Notes under the pieces: model-generated
What the model saw: only the letters and a program-made list of their open reading frames with translations
What the model was told of the DNA's origin: nothing
The model's database searches: none
In this document: piece by piece, positions 1 through 8,574 of the stretch
Position numbering within the stretch: the first letter of the stretch is position 1
How the letters are laid out: each line of letters begins with the position of its first letter
Position numbers and translations under genes: made by a program
Source: Symsagittifera roscoffensis
Taxonomy: Eukaryota; Xenacoelomorpha; Acoela; Convolutidae
Reading direction: 5' to 3'
DNA length: 64,000 nucleotides
NCBI RefSeq assembly: GCF_963678635.1
Contig: NC_087066.1
Span: 36,333,152-36,397,151, forward strand

Positions 1-1263
1 CACCCGCACCAGGCTGTCCCCTATGATCAGGTGGACCGCACCTTCTGGCACGCGAGGTGGCGCAAGATACTCCACCCAGGCTGCATCATGAAAGCAGTCC
101 CTCCTGGCTTTCTGTTCCGCACTCCAATCCAGCCGATTGTGCCTGTGGTACCTCCCCTCTGTATTTTTCTTATAACTCGAGATCACGACGCTCCTGACCG
201 GCTGTTCCCTCCAAGTCGGGGGAAGCTCCGGTCTTGCCGAACTTTCACGACTTTTCTGCCGTAATTTCTCGCCCAGCTCTTTCAGACGCGATGAGCCGCC
301 GCTCACCTGACTGTCACTCGAGGTCGAGGTTGGGGTATATCCCGGCAGCACCACATCCATCAGTGGGCGTACGGGTTGCGTCTCTAGGCTACGCAAGGAA
401 GACGTTGCGTCATTCGGTATCCAGACTTCCAACCCTTCACTCATGTGTTCTCGGGCCTCGCGGTCAAGGTTGAACCGTGCTCTTGCTCTGGGGACTTCAT
501 CCACCTCCATGCGTGACTCTGGTCTCGAGCTGGTAACCACTCGCTCCTTCGGCCTGGCTCCCTTCTGTGCGTCAAGTTCGCGTTGTCGTTGTTCTATTCT
601 CTCCAACTCCGACTTCAGTTGTTCACAGTTCGCGGCATTCTCCCGCACACTTAACTCCTGCTGATGTTCAGCCTTTAGCATCTCAAGCAACCTCAGAGTC
701 TGATCTCTCTCGTTGACCGCCTGGTCCCTTTCCAGCTGAACCTTCTCCCGATCCAGCTTTGCCTGATCCCGATCGAGGTTCGCCTTATTCCTTTCCTTCT
801 GCGTTTTCTCGAGCTCTTTCTTTAGAACACCAAGATCCGGATATGCCTCGGTCGTCTGTTGTGCTCGCGTCATCGATAGCACCTTACTCGAGCTCTGGCC
901 TGTAGATCTTGCTGTTGGCCTAGTTGGTAGTGGGAATTCCCCTGCGCCATATTCGGTATTGTTACTCAGGCCAGGATTCCTTGCCAAGTCAAAGCCCCTT
1001 ACTCCTCCATCCACATTCCAAGACAACCATCTGGTCTGTTCTTGGTTTTATATACCCTCGGTGGTGTAGCCGATCATCAAGACAGCCTCCGTCGCAGACT
1101 CCCTGCATTCACCCTGGTCTTCCAACTGGAGGATGGCATTCAGCATTACCGCCATTCTCTCGTCTATCTGGGTATAGTCCAGGTCCCTCAGGCGTCAGTA
1201 CAGCTCATCCAGAGTAGGCTTCTTCAGGGCCGCGGGCATGGATTTCCAGAATCTGTCTGCCAT
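1..1263 (-). CDS. Accessory retroelement ORF: coiled coil plus SGNH/GDSL hydrolase-like domain, partial and broken
   Basis: Read on the minus strand from the ATG at 1263-1261. The frame has a TGA at 1195-1197 and a TAA at 1048-1050, then stays open from 1047 to base 1 and leaves the window. After an ATG at 873 come about 100 residues rich in Glu, Arg, Lys, Gln and Leu (coiled coil), a Ser/Thr/Pro-rich linker, a basic stretch, and at the very edge HLIIGDSLVRV. GDSL matches block I of SGNH hydrolases, where the Ser is the nucleophile; the other catalytic blocks would lie to the left. The ORF sits downstream of pol, where some Gypsy elements carry an extra gene. The two stops make it likely inactive unless recoded. 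Function in the element is unknown; an esterase-like role is inferred only from the motif. Confidence 0.75.
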
Positions 1264-1783
1264 TCTTTGTGGCTTCGGGATGTATACAGGTATGTGTTAA
1301 CCAGCTCAAGAATTACCTTACCAGCTCAAGAATTACCTTACCGACTGAAGTATTACCCAACTCATGAATTCTCTAGAAATGTTCCCTTGCAAACACTTGC
1401 TGTAGGTGTCGATTATCGCGAGTTCAATCAAGATTTCTCTTTCTGTCTCTCGCTTGAGTGTAGTTGGATTTTCAACTTTGTTTTTCAAACTTGATCTGAA
1501 AACAGAAACCATATTAAAACTTAACTTGTCATGTTCCTAACCTAGAGACCCCCCTTTTCACCAGTATGGTTAAAATCTTATCCTTTTCACTCTATTAAAA
1601 ACGATTCAATTGGAATTTGCTTAAAAGCATGCAGATTCATTTTATGTTTTAGCACCGTTAATTCTTTTTTAAAATTTAATTGTCATGCCAATCACGTCTT
1701 AAGATCCCTTTACCTGTGCCGCACCCCAGTACCTAACTCAAGACTCCTCCCTCGCACCCAACTCGAGACCCCGTGTCCCCAAC
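1264..1783. other. Spacer between macro-like ORF and accessory ORF
   Basis: No reading frame is supported here on either strand. It holds a 20-bp tandem repeat (1301-1340) and several CTCAAG/CTCGAG hexamers near 1735-1800. In element sense it lies downstream of pol and upstream of the accessory ORF, so it could contain a leader or splice acceptor for that ORF, but I see no convincing acceptor. Confidence 0.5.
1301..1340. repeat. Perfect 20-bp tandem duplication
   Basis: CCAGCTCAAGAATTACCTTA occurs twice back to back (1301-1320 and 1321-1340), followed by a diverged third unit. Confidence 0.9.
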
Positions 1784-2572
1784 TCAGGCGATGCTCAAGT
1801 AGTATTTTTTGTGCAGATACACCATTATCTCAGTTTCCGCAAAGACTACATGTAGGATAGCGTACAATTCCCTCGAGCTCAGTCTGCCCCTGTTTGGGTC
1901 ATACACCGGCATTGAGACCTCCGTTATTCCTCTTTCAATCATGAAGTCTCGTAGTCTTGTTAGTGCCAACATCACGTGTTCGGGATCAATTGTGTTCCTG
2001 TCATTGACCCTCGTCACTAGGAAGCACAGATATTTGCCCGGGACTTGTGCTACTGATGGTGGAAGCGCTGCCATCCCTCCTAGTCCTGGTCTCTGTCTGA
2101 ACAGAAACTCCACGTTCTGGTACTCTCTTCTGAAGTCAGCTTCCAATCTTGATTTGAAACTCATGTCCGCCGTGATGCAGATCGCGCTAGTCCTGTTTGA
2201 CAGGATGAAGTCACTATCCGTTATCATGATGTTCTCCGAGTACTCATTGGGTATTTCAAATTTCGTTTTGAAATTCCGACCTATGGTAGGCTCCGGCTCT
2301 TCTTCTTCCAGTTCCAATTCGCTTGTTTTTCTCACTTCCTTGAGCTTCTTTATCATCAAATTTTCGGTGTGGGTAAGTCCTACCCCACTCCCCGGACAAA
2401 AATATTTATCGACGTCCCCGTCGATGTTGTCGGATCTGAATTGTCCTGAGGAATGTCCAGTGGCCTGTCTGTTGCCGTCCATCCGAAAAGAGGGTCCTCT
2501 GTCTTCATGTAATTTGCCGCTGATACATCGACTTGTTGAAGCTTTGTCCTTCGTGGCTCTCGTCTTTGACAT
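1784..2572 (-). CDS. Macro-domain-like ORF at the end of Gypsy pol
   Basis: 262 residues from the ATG at 2572, overlapping the last 68 bases of the pol ORF in another frame. Residues 1-120 are low-complexity and acidic (a run of Glu near residue 90). Residues about 120-262 resemble an ADP-ribose-binding macro domain of the ALC1/TARG1 type: the ICITADMSF strand, a GLGGMAALP turn, the KYLCFLVTRV strand, the ITEVSMPVYDPNRG strand-loop and a C-terminal helix and strand ending EIMVYLHKKY. The usual Gly-rich loop after the SMP strand is replaced by YDPNRG, so ADP-ribose binding is uncertain. It is probably the C-terminal domain of the Gag-Pol polyprotein, separated from it by one or more small indels; a neighbouring frame over 2380-2520 is also open and plausibly coding. 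Translation by frameshift or re-initiation is an alternative. Confidence 0.6.
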   Translation of the reverse strand: MSKTRATKDKASTSRCISGKLHEDRGPSFRMDGNRQATGHSSGQFRSDNIDGDVDKYFCPGSGVGLTHTENLMIKKLKEVRKTSELELEEEEPEPTIGRNFKTKFEIPNEYSENIMITDSDFILSNRTSAICITADMSFKSRLEADFRREYQNVEFLFRQRPGLGGMAALPPSVAQVPGKYLCFLVTRVNDRNTIDPEHVMLALTRLRDFMIERGITEVSMPVYDPNRGRLSSRELYAILHVVFAETEIMVYLHKKYYLSIA

Positions 2573-5500
2573 CGCGCATCCACTCTAGTATCCTCAAGTT
2601 CGTGTTCTCCCTCCTCTCTATCTCACTCTGCTCAAGATCCGTCTCTAATTCCGGCGTCGAGTGGTCTTCCTGCGGATAGTGTCCACCATCGTCAATGACC
2701 TGCCATTCCTCTCCGGCTTCCAGTTCGCCCGCGCTCAGTAGTTCCTCGCCCAGTTCGTCTGGCTGTATCTTATCGATCAAGAAGTCATCCCCGTACCTGT
2801 TGTACCTCATGCCGGTGCGTTTACGATTACCAGTTCTGGTTTCCGGTGGTGTCGGTCGATCCGGCTCCATCCACTTCGGCACCTCATCTTGCTCCGGGTC
2901 GTTCCAGTCTTCTTCTACAAATGATCCTGCATCAGACTCCCCTCCTATCTTTTCGTTGTCGTCAAGACTCAAGTTCTCATTACCATCATTTTTCTCTCTG
3001 GTGCCTTTTTCATTCACTTCACACGCTGGCTCTACCACCAGGTACTCAAGACCCTCCATGTCCTTCGGTATGTACCAATCCTCTGGGGACGGGACGTGAG
3101 GCTTCAGATTTTCATAATGTGCCGCTCGCCCAGTACTCAAGCGATAGAACCGTCCTTGTTGATGAACCTCCGTTATCATGAATGGTCCCCTCCACTTCTT
3201 GAGTAGTTTCTTTGTTCCCTTGGGCGGTATGACATTTTGGAAGACCCACACGTATTGGCCCACTTCATATGGCTTTGCTCGTAATATTTTTTCGTCATAT
3301 TTCCTGCGTTGCCTCATTTGCGCTTGCGCCGTGTTCCTCCTGCATAGCTCGTTCAACTCCTGTTGTCTTTTGATCGCTTCTTTCACGTACGCCTGAGGCG
3401 ACGTCCTTTTCCTTTCGTATTCCGGGTAAAAGAATGTCAGAGGCATCGCTCTCTCCCTGCCCGTCAATATCATGAAAGGACTGATGCCCTTCGTTGAGTG
3501 CTGTGTACTGTTGTAGGCTCCTACTACCTGTGGCAGGTATTTGTCCCAGTCCGTCATGTATCTTGAGCAGTACACCCTTAACATGTTGACTAGTGTCCTG
3601 TTCTGTCTCTCTACCAACCCATTGGTCTGTGGATGATAGGTCGTCGAGTGTGCTTGAGCAATGTGCGATCTCTTCATCAATTCTATTGTCAATTCCCCCA
3701 CGAAAGCTTTGCCGTTGTCCGACTGGAAAGTCATTGGACAACCATACCGCGATATCCAATGCGTTATCAGATGATCACATGTCTCTTCGGCCGAGGCTGT
3801 CTGGCACGGAACCGCTTCCGCCAACTTTGTGAAGTGATCTATTATAACCAGTATCTGGTTATATCCCGACTCTGTCATGCAGATTTTTTGATGGTCTATC
3901 TGCACCACTTCATTGAACTCTGAGCTCTCAACGGACTTGAGGGGAAACTTCATCTTCCTTGGGTCTTTTACCTGGAGACATGCCAGGCAGGCATTCACCC
4001 ATCTCTCGCAAGCTTTTCTCATTCCTGGCCAATCAAACCTGTGAAGTATCCTTTGTTGTACTTTGTCTATTCCCTGGTGGCCCATCTGGTCGTGTGATCT
4101 GAAAAGCACCTCCGTCTGGTACAATTGTGGTAGTATGATGAGGTTGTGTTTGTGTAATATCTTTCCCTCATCTCTCCTCTTGCACGCTACCACCCCATCA
4201 GCTGTGTGATAAAGTAAGTCTTTCTTTTCTTTGTAGAACTGGCTCAAGATCTTGTAGCTGTCTTCCTCAAGTTCCCCCTTCTCCTTGACCCCCGACTGGA
4301 TCCATTTGGAGAGGTTACTTGTCATTTTGTCATTCTTCTGGGCTCTTATTAGGTCTGACAGCCTATATCTCGCCTTGACATGCTCCTTTAGCGCCATGAT
4401 CTGTCCATTCATCTCACCAGGGTTGTGGATGTCATCACTCAGTTTCACGCATATCATCCTTTTCACGATTTTCATATCATCTTCTGGCACCAGATTCGTT
4501 CTGATGTTTGAGTTGCATGATAGTTCCCTGAATGGTTTCCTTGCAACCGCAATTTTCTCAAGTTCCTCACCACCTCGCATCTCCTGTATGTCCATGTTGT
4601 ATGTTCCTGAAGATGGATCCGTCTGTAACTCCCTGTCGTGGTGTCTTGTGTTCTCTTCCGCCAATATCATGCACAGACTGTCTTGGTTTTCGCTGCTCTC
4701 ATCCGAGTCTTCATCCCATCCTTCACGCTCCCCGGACAATTTTCCTTCTCCGGTTCCTTCTTCCGTGAACCTAGAACACTCCCCGGACTCTTGACCTAGT
4801 CCCAGGTGTTCAGTATCTTCTTTGAACGTCACTTTCTTTTTCCTAACCTTGGTCTGCTCCAGAATGTCGTCGGGGATTTTGTCCACTAGTGACCGCACGA
4901 CATCTTTGCTGTCAGTGACGCTTCCTCTTGATGAGTCAGTATCGTTCACTGTCTCTTTTCTCCGAAGTATAGTGAATTCCGGTTTCTCTTGACCCTTCTC
5001 TTGGATCACGGGCTTATCATCTGATAGTTTCTCGAGCAACCTCATTAAGTCATCATCTATCTGTGCAGTTCCTGCTTCCACCTGGTTAAGATCATAGCCT
5101 TTTGCCTTGAGCGTCTCCTTCACGATCTTCGACTTGAGTATAATCTCAATCGGAATCCCCTTGCTCTTCTTCAAGATGGTCTTCTCTGGAGGCTCTTTAG
5201 GCAATTCAGGATGATCTTCTATCGGTTTGCCTGACTTGTCCAGCCATCTCGTGAGTGGAAGACTGTCGTACGTTTCCTTGTCCATGAATGAGAAGCCATC
5301 TTTGATTTCAGGTCTGTCTGCTTCTCTTTGCTCTTGTCTCTCATAGAACTCCGTTTTCTTACTCAAGCTGTCGGCATTCTGATGTTTATCTCGCGTTCTA
5401 TGCTCAATTATCATATTGTATCCGTCCAGGCGAACTATCCACCTCCCAATGTAACTTTGGTCCATTGAGTACGTTTTCAGCCAGCTCAGTGCTCTGTTGT

Positions 5501-6866
5501 CGACTCGCAACTTGAATGGCTCACTGCCCAGGTATGCCCTGTATTTCTCGACAAAGGTAACCACCGCAAACATCTCTGCTTTTGGTGCTCCGTACTTCAT
5601 TTCCGTGTCACTCAGGACTTTGCTCCCGTACGCTATTGGTCTCAAGACTGTCTTCCCATTCCATTCTTGTTCTTGGTGGAGAATCCCAGAAATCGCGACT
5701 ACCGACGCATCCGTGTCCAGCACGTACATCCCTTTCTCAGTCGGCATACCCAGTACTGGTGCCTCACATAGCTCTTTCTTTATTCTCTGGAATGACTCTT
5801 CTGCTGCGTTGTTCCATGTGAACTTCTTGCCCTTGTGCCTCATCAATTGTTGCATCGGGTACACCTTGTCCGCATAGCCTTTGATGAACTCTCTGTAGTA
5901 GTTAGCGAAGCCCAGGAAGCTCATCAACTGGTGTTCCGCCTTCGGTGACTTCCAGGTTAGGACTGCTTCCACGGCGTCTGGATCAGGTCTGATGCCGTGC
6001 TTGTCTACCATCCTGCCCAAGTATTTTATTGAGTCCTTGAGTATCTCGCACTTTGATGGTTTACACTTTAGCCCCGATCTTTTCATGCACGCGAGCACCT
6101 CGTCCAGTCTCTCAATGTGGTCTTCCAGTGTTGGCGTCGCTATTACCACGTCATCCACGTAGCACATTACTAGGTTGCCATACTTCTTCGTTACGCCTAT
6201 CAGCGCGTGTGCCATCAACCGCTGAAACGTGGCTGTGGCATTGCAAAGTCCAAACGGCATCCGTTTCCATTGAAACAGACCCAACTCGCAGGCAAACCCT
6301 GTCTTGTCCCTGACCTGCTTCCTTAGTGGTACTTGCCAAAAGGCCGAGCCTAAATCAAGAGTCGTAAAAATTTTTGCATCACCTAACTTCGAGAGGCTCT
6401 CATCAATCCTAGGTATGGGATAGGCATCCTTCACCGTGACGGAGTTCAGGTATCGAAAGTCACAACAAAACCTCAACTGGTCGCCTTTCTTTTTGGCCAT
6501 CACTACTCCACACGCCCACGGTGACTTGGATGGTTCTATCATGTCATACTCTAGTAACGTCTCGATCTCTTTTCTACACGCGTCCGATTTGTTTGGGGTC
6601 ATGCGCCTCGCCCCCTCCCTGTGTGGTAGCGCGTTTTCCTTAAGTTCTATTTCATGCTCAACGAAATTACAACACCCGATGTCCGCCTTATGCTTCGAAA
6701 AAACTTCCTCGTTCCGCTCTAGTACGTCCTTGATGGCTTCGAGCTGTTCGTCTTTCAGTTTGCCCCTCAAATGTTCAATCTCCGGCAGAACCGGTTTATC
6801 ATTTTGCATTTCATCTATTGTGGGTCGCTCTGGAAAGTTCGAACAGCTCGACAGCCAGCCCATCAT
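2505..6866 (-). CDS. pol: Ty3/Gypsy Pol: reverse transcriptase, RNase H, integrase
   Basis: 1453 residues. The RT core runs from about residue 85 to 290: FCCDFRYLN, TTLDLGSAFWQVPL, RMPFGLCNATATFQRLM and the catalytic YVDD at 236-239. RNase H follows with DTDAS (384-388), Glu431 and the VDN aspartate near 456. A long acidic linker comes next (residues about 560-800), then the integrase with an HHCC zinc finger (H near 930, CLAC near 980) and a DDE core (IDHF, QSDNGKAF, HPQTNGLVERQ). The C-terminal part has an SH3-like strand set (YEVGQYVWVF) and an acidic tail. It copies the element RNA into DNA and inserts it. The N-terminus overlaps the protease ORF in another frame: a 4-bp tandem duplication (AGCC twice, 6853-6860 on the plus strand) explains the shift. 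The nominal ATG at 6866 is therefore probably not a real start. Confidence 0.95.
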   Translation of the reverse strand: MMGWLSSCSNFPERPTIDEMQNDKPVLPEIEHLRGKLKDEQLEAIKDVLERNEEVFSKHKADIGCCNFVEHEIELKENALPHREGARRMTPNKSDACRKEIETLLEYDMIEPSKSPWACGVVMAKKKGDQLRFCCDFRYLNSVTVKDAYPIPRIDESLSKLGDAKIFTTLDLGSAFWQVPLRKQVRDKTGFACELGLFQWKRMPFGLCNATATFQRLMAHALIGVTKKYGNLVMCYVDDVVIATPTLEDHIERLDEVLACMKRSGLKCKPSKCEILKDSIKYLGRMVDKHGIRPDPDAVEAVLTWKSPKAEHQLMSFLGFANYYREFIKGYADKVYPMQQLMRHKGKKFTWNNAAEESFQRIKKELCEAPVLGMPTEKGMYVLDTDASVVAISGILHQEQEWNGKTVLRPIAYGSKVLSDTEMKYGAPKAEMFAVVTFVEKYRAYLGSEPFKLRVDNRALSWLKTYSMDQSYIGRWIVRLDGYNMIIEHRTRDKHQNADSLSKKTEFYERQEQREADRPEIKDGFSFMDKETYDSLPLTRWLDKSGKPIEDHPELPKEPPEKTILKKSKGIPIEIILKSKIVKETLKAKGYDLNQVEAGTAQIDDDLMRLLEKLSDDKPVIQEKGQEKPEFTILRRKETVNDTDSSRGSVTDSKDVVRSLVDKIPDDILEQTKVRKKKVTFKEDTEHLGLGQESGECSRFTEEGTGEGKLSGEREGWDEDSDESSENQDSLCMILAEENTRHHDRELQTDPSSGTYNMDIQEMRGGEELEKIAVARKPFRELSCNSNIRTNLVPEDDMKIVKRMICVKLSDDIHNPGEMNGQIMALKEHVKARYRLSDLIRAQKNDKMTSNLSKWIQSGVKEKGELEEDSYKILSQFYKEKKDLLYHTADGVVACKRRDEGKILHKHNLIILPQLYQTEVLFRSHDQMGHQGIDKVQQRILHRFDWPGMRKACERWVNACLACLQVKDPRKMKFPLKSVESSEFNEVVQIDHQKICMTESGYNQILVIIDHFTKLAEAVPCQTASAEETCDHLITHWISRYGCPMTFQSDNGKAFVGELTIELMKRSHIAQAHSTTYHPQTNGLVERQNRTLVNMLRVYCSRYMTDWDKYLPQVVGAYNSTQHSTKGISPFMILTGRERAMPLTFFYPEYERKRTSPQAYVKEAIKRQQELNELCRRNTAQAQMRQRRKYDEKILRAKPYEVGQYVWVFQNVIPPKGTKKLLKKWRGPFMITEVHQQGRFYRLSTGRAAHYENLKPHVPSPEDWYIPKDMEGLEYLVVEPACEVNEKGTREKNDGNENLSLDDNEKIGGESDAGSFVEEDWNDPEQDEVPKWMEPDRPTPPETRTGNRKRTGMRYNRYGDDFLIDKIQPDELGEELLSAGELEAGEEWQVIDDGGHYPQEDHSTPELETDLEQSEIERRENTNLRILEWMRDVKDESHEGQSFNKSMYQRQIT

Positions 6867-8574
6867 CCGTTTCTGACTTAAATGATTTAATAAGACCTGA
6901 AGAATCTTTTATTTTCTGCAATCGTCTCAAGATACAAATTTTGTCCCTGTGATTGGGACAATCAACAACTTCATTTTGTTTTGAGTTCTCAATTGTTTCA
7001 TATCGAGTTTTAACCGGTAAAGCATATCCCAGTTTCCTCCCTCTCTGTATCGTGATCGGTATATCAAGGGTATTCAACAAGACACTGACGCAGAGGCCGC
7101 TCTTCGTTATCGAAAATGATCTTCCTAAAACAGCAGCACTTTGACTATTAGGATTCGGAACTATACACACTTGCTTGTTGTCACTTAGTTCATTGTAATT
7201 TTTCATCCTCAAACTTACGATTGCCGCTTCATTAGCTTTTAGCCTCACCCTCCTACTCAAGAATACCGGTGCTTTGTTTTCATTTGCCATTATTAAATTT
7301 ACCGGTTTGATTGCGTACCTCCTATCCGGGTTCCGTATCCTGAACATTGCGTTATTTAGGTCAATCGTTACGTCGAAATTCCTGATGAAGTCTCTGCCCA
7401 AAATGAATTGGTCAGATTCATCTAGGTTTTCTACCACGATAAAGCTCATCCACAGGTTACGTTCCCCCAAATTGAGGGCTATTATCGGCGTCCTGCCCAG
7501 CACCCGAAGAGCCCCTTTGTTTGCAGCTGACAGCCGTATTCTCGAGTCTATCAAGTCACCTTTGTCAAAGCCCATCTTCTCCCAAGTTTCGATTGGTATG
7601 ACGCTCAAGACTGCTCCCGTATCCAGTAACCCACGCAATTGAGTCTTTTTGCCACTTATATCTAGCACGTGCCCTGTCACATCTGCCTCCGTCCCGATGT
7701 GCATTGCATCTTCTTCAAGCATGGCGCAGTGTCCAATCGATCTCACTTTCAACTCTTCTTTCCCTACGTAGATTTGCCCAATTAGGTCTTCGTCACATGT
7801 TATCATTGTCTTGGTGTAGATGTTGATCCCGTCTATATTTAGCATCACCTCGTGTGGACCATAAGCTTCAGTATACCTGTTATCAACACGTACCGACTTG
7901 CTGCCCCCTCTCGTGAGTAGTGCTCTCAACGCTCTAGAAGTCGTTTGTGGGCTTATACAGCTCAAGTAATCTGCGTACACGTCAATGTGCATTATTGTCT
8001 GGTCGCTCGGTTCGCTCAAGTTTCTGGTTACCTCGTGGCCGCCCACTGTGATTATCGACATTATTCTAGCCCCAATTTTCGATATGCCGAATGGCTTTCC
8101 CGTCACCATTTTTACAGTGTTAAAATTCCCGGTCTTTGTTGAGCCCGGTACAGCCTCTGGTGTTTGGTTCGATCCGGTTAATGCTTCGTTGAAATTCTGT
8201 CTTTCGATCTCCAGCTTTAGTCGTTGCTCTATTTCTTTCGCAGCCAGATCCTGTTTCACTTTGGCAATTGCCTCCGTCGCCGCTTTCTCATAATTTATCT
8301 CTAGAGAATTCCCGGCCGCGGATTCTATCGCACCATTAACATGTGTTACAGCTTTCACTGTCTTCGTTGGCAATTCCGTGCTTGGTGTTCCTAAGTTCCT
8401 CGATTCAAACTCGTTTTGCCTGTTCCGCTGATTCTGCACCGCCGCTAATGCCAACTTATGCTTGGGGTGACTCTGGTCCTTGACCGCTTCCCAGAACAAG
8501 GGACAATCCATTCTGAAGTGCCCCTCCTGGTTACAGAAGAAGCATCTAGCGCCTATCTTGATGATTAAGCCATT
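6811..8574 (-). CDS. Second zinc knuckle plus retroviral-type aspartic protease
   Basis: The frame is the same as gag and opens directly after the gag stop (8575-8577); the first ATG is at 8511. Between the stop and that ATG lies CFFCNQEGHFRMDC, a CCHC zinc knuckle, so the coding sense clearly continues across the stop. A Lys/Glu-rich stretch follows, then the aspartic protease domain with LLDTGAVLSVIP near residue 295 from the ATG and the conserved FILGRDFIRNFDV flap/C-terminal strand about 70 residues on. The ORF ends at 6811 in the wrong frame because of the 4-bp duplication at 6853-6860; the RT ORF takes over in the +1 frame. The protease would cleave the polyprotein. Either the gag stop is read through, or it is a nonsense mutation; I favour mutation. 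Confidence 0.88.
   Translation of the reverse strand, partial: NGLIIKIGARCFFCNQEGHFRMDCPLFWEAVKDQSHPKHKLALAAVQNQRNRQNEFESRNLGTPSTELPTKTVKAVTHVNGAIESAAGNSLEINYEKAATEAIAKVKQDLAAKEIEQRLKLEIERQNFNEALTGSNQTPEAVPGSTKTGNFNTVKMVTGKPFGISKIGARIMSIITVGGHEVTRNLSEPSDQTIMHIDVYADYLSCISPQTTSRALRALLTRGGSKSVRVDNRYTEAYGPHEVMLNIDGINIYTKTMITCDEDLIGQIYVGKEELKVRSIGHCAMLEEDAMHIGTEADVTGHVLDISGKKTQLRGLLDTGAVLSVIPIETWEKMGFDKGDLIDSRIRLSAANKGALRVLGRTPIIALNLGERNLWMSFIVVENLDESDQFILGRDFIRNFDVTIDLNNAMFRIRNPDRRYAIKPVNLIMANENKAPVFLSRRVRLKANEAAIVSLRMKNYNELSDNKQVCIVPNPNSQSAAVLGRSFSITKSGLCVSVLLNTLDIPITIQRGRKLGYALPVKTRYETIENSKQNEVVDCPNHRDKICILRRLQKIKDSSGLIKSFKSETDDGLAVELFELSRATHNR

Noticed and set aside
1809-2588. 259-codon plus-strand ORF opposite the macro-like ORF
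   Set aside because: Shadow of the minus-strand coding sequence.
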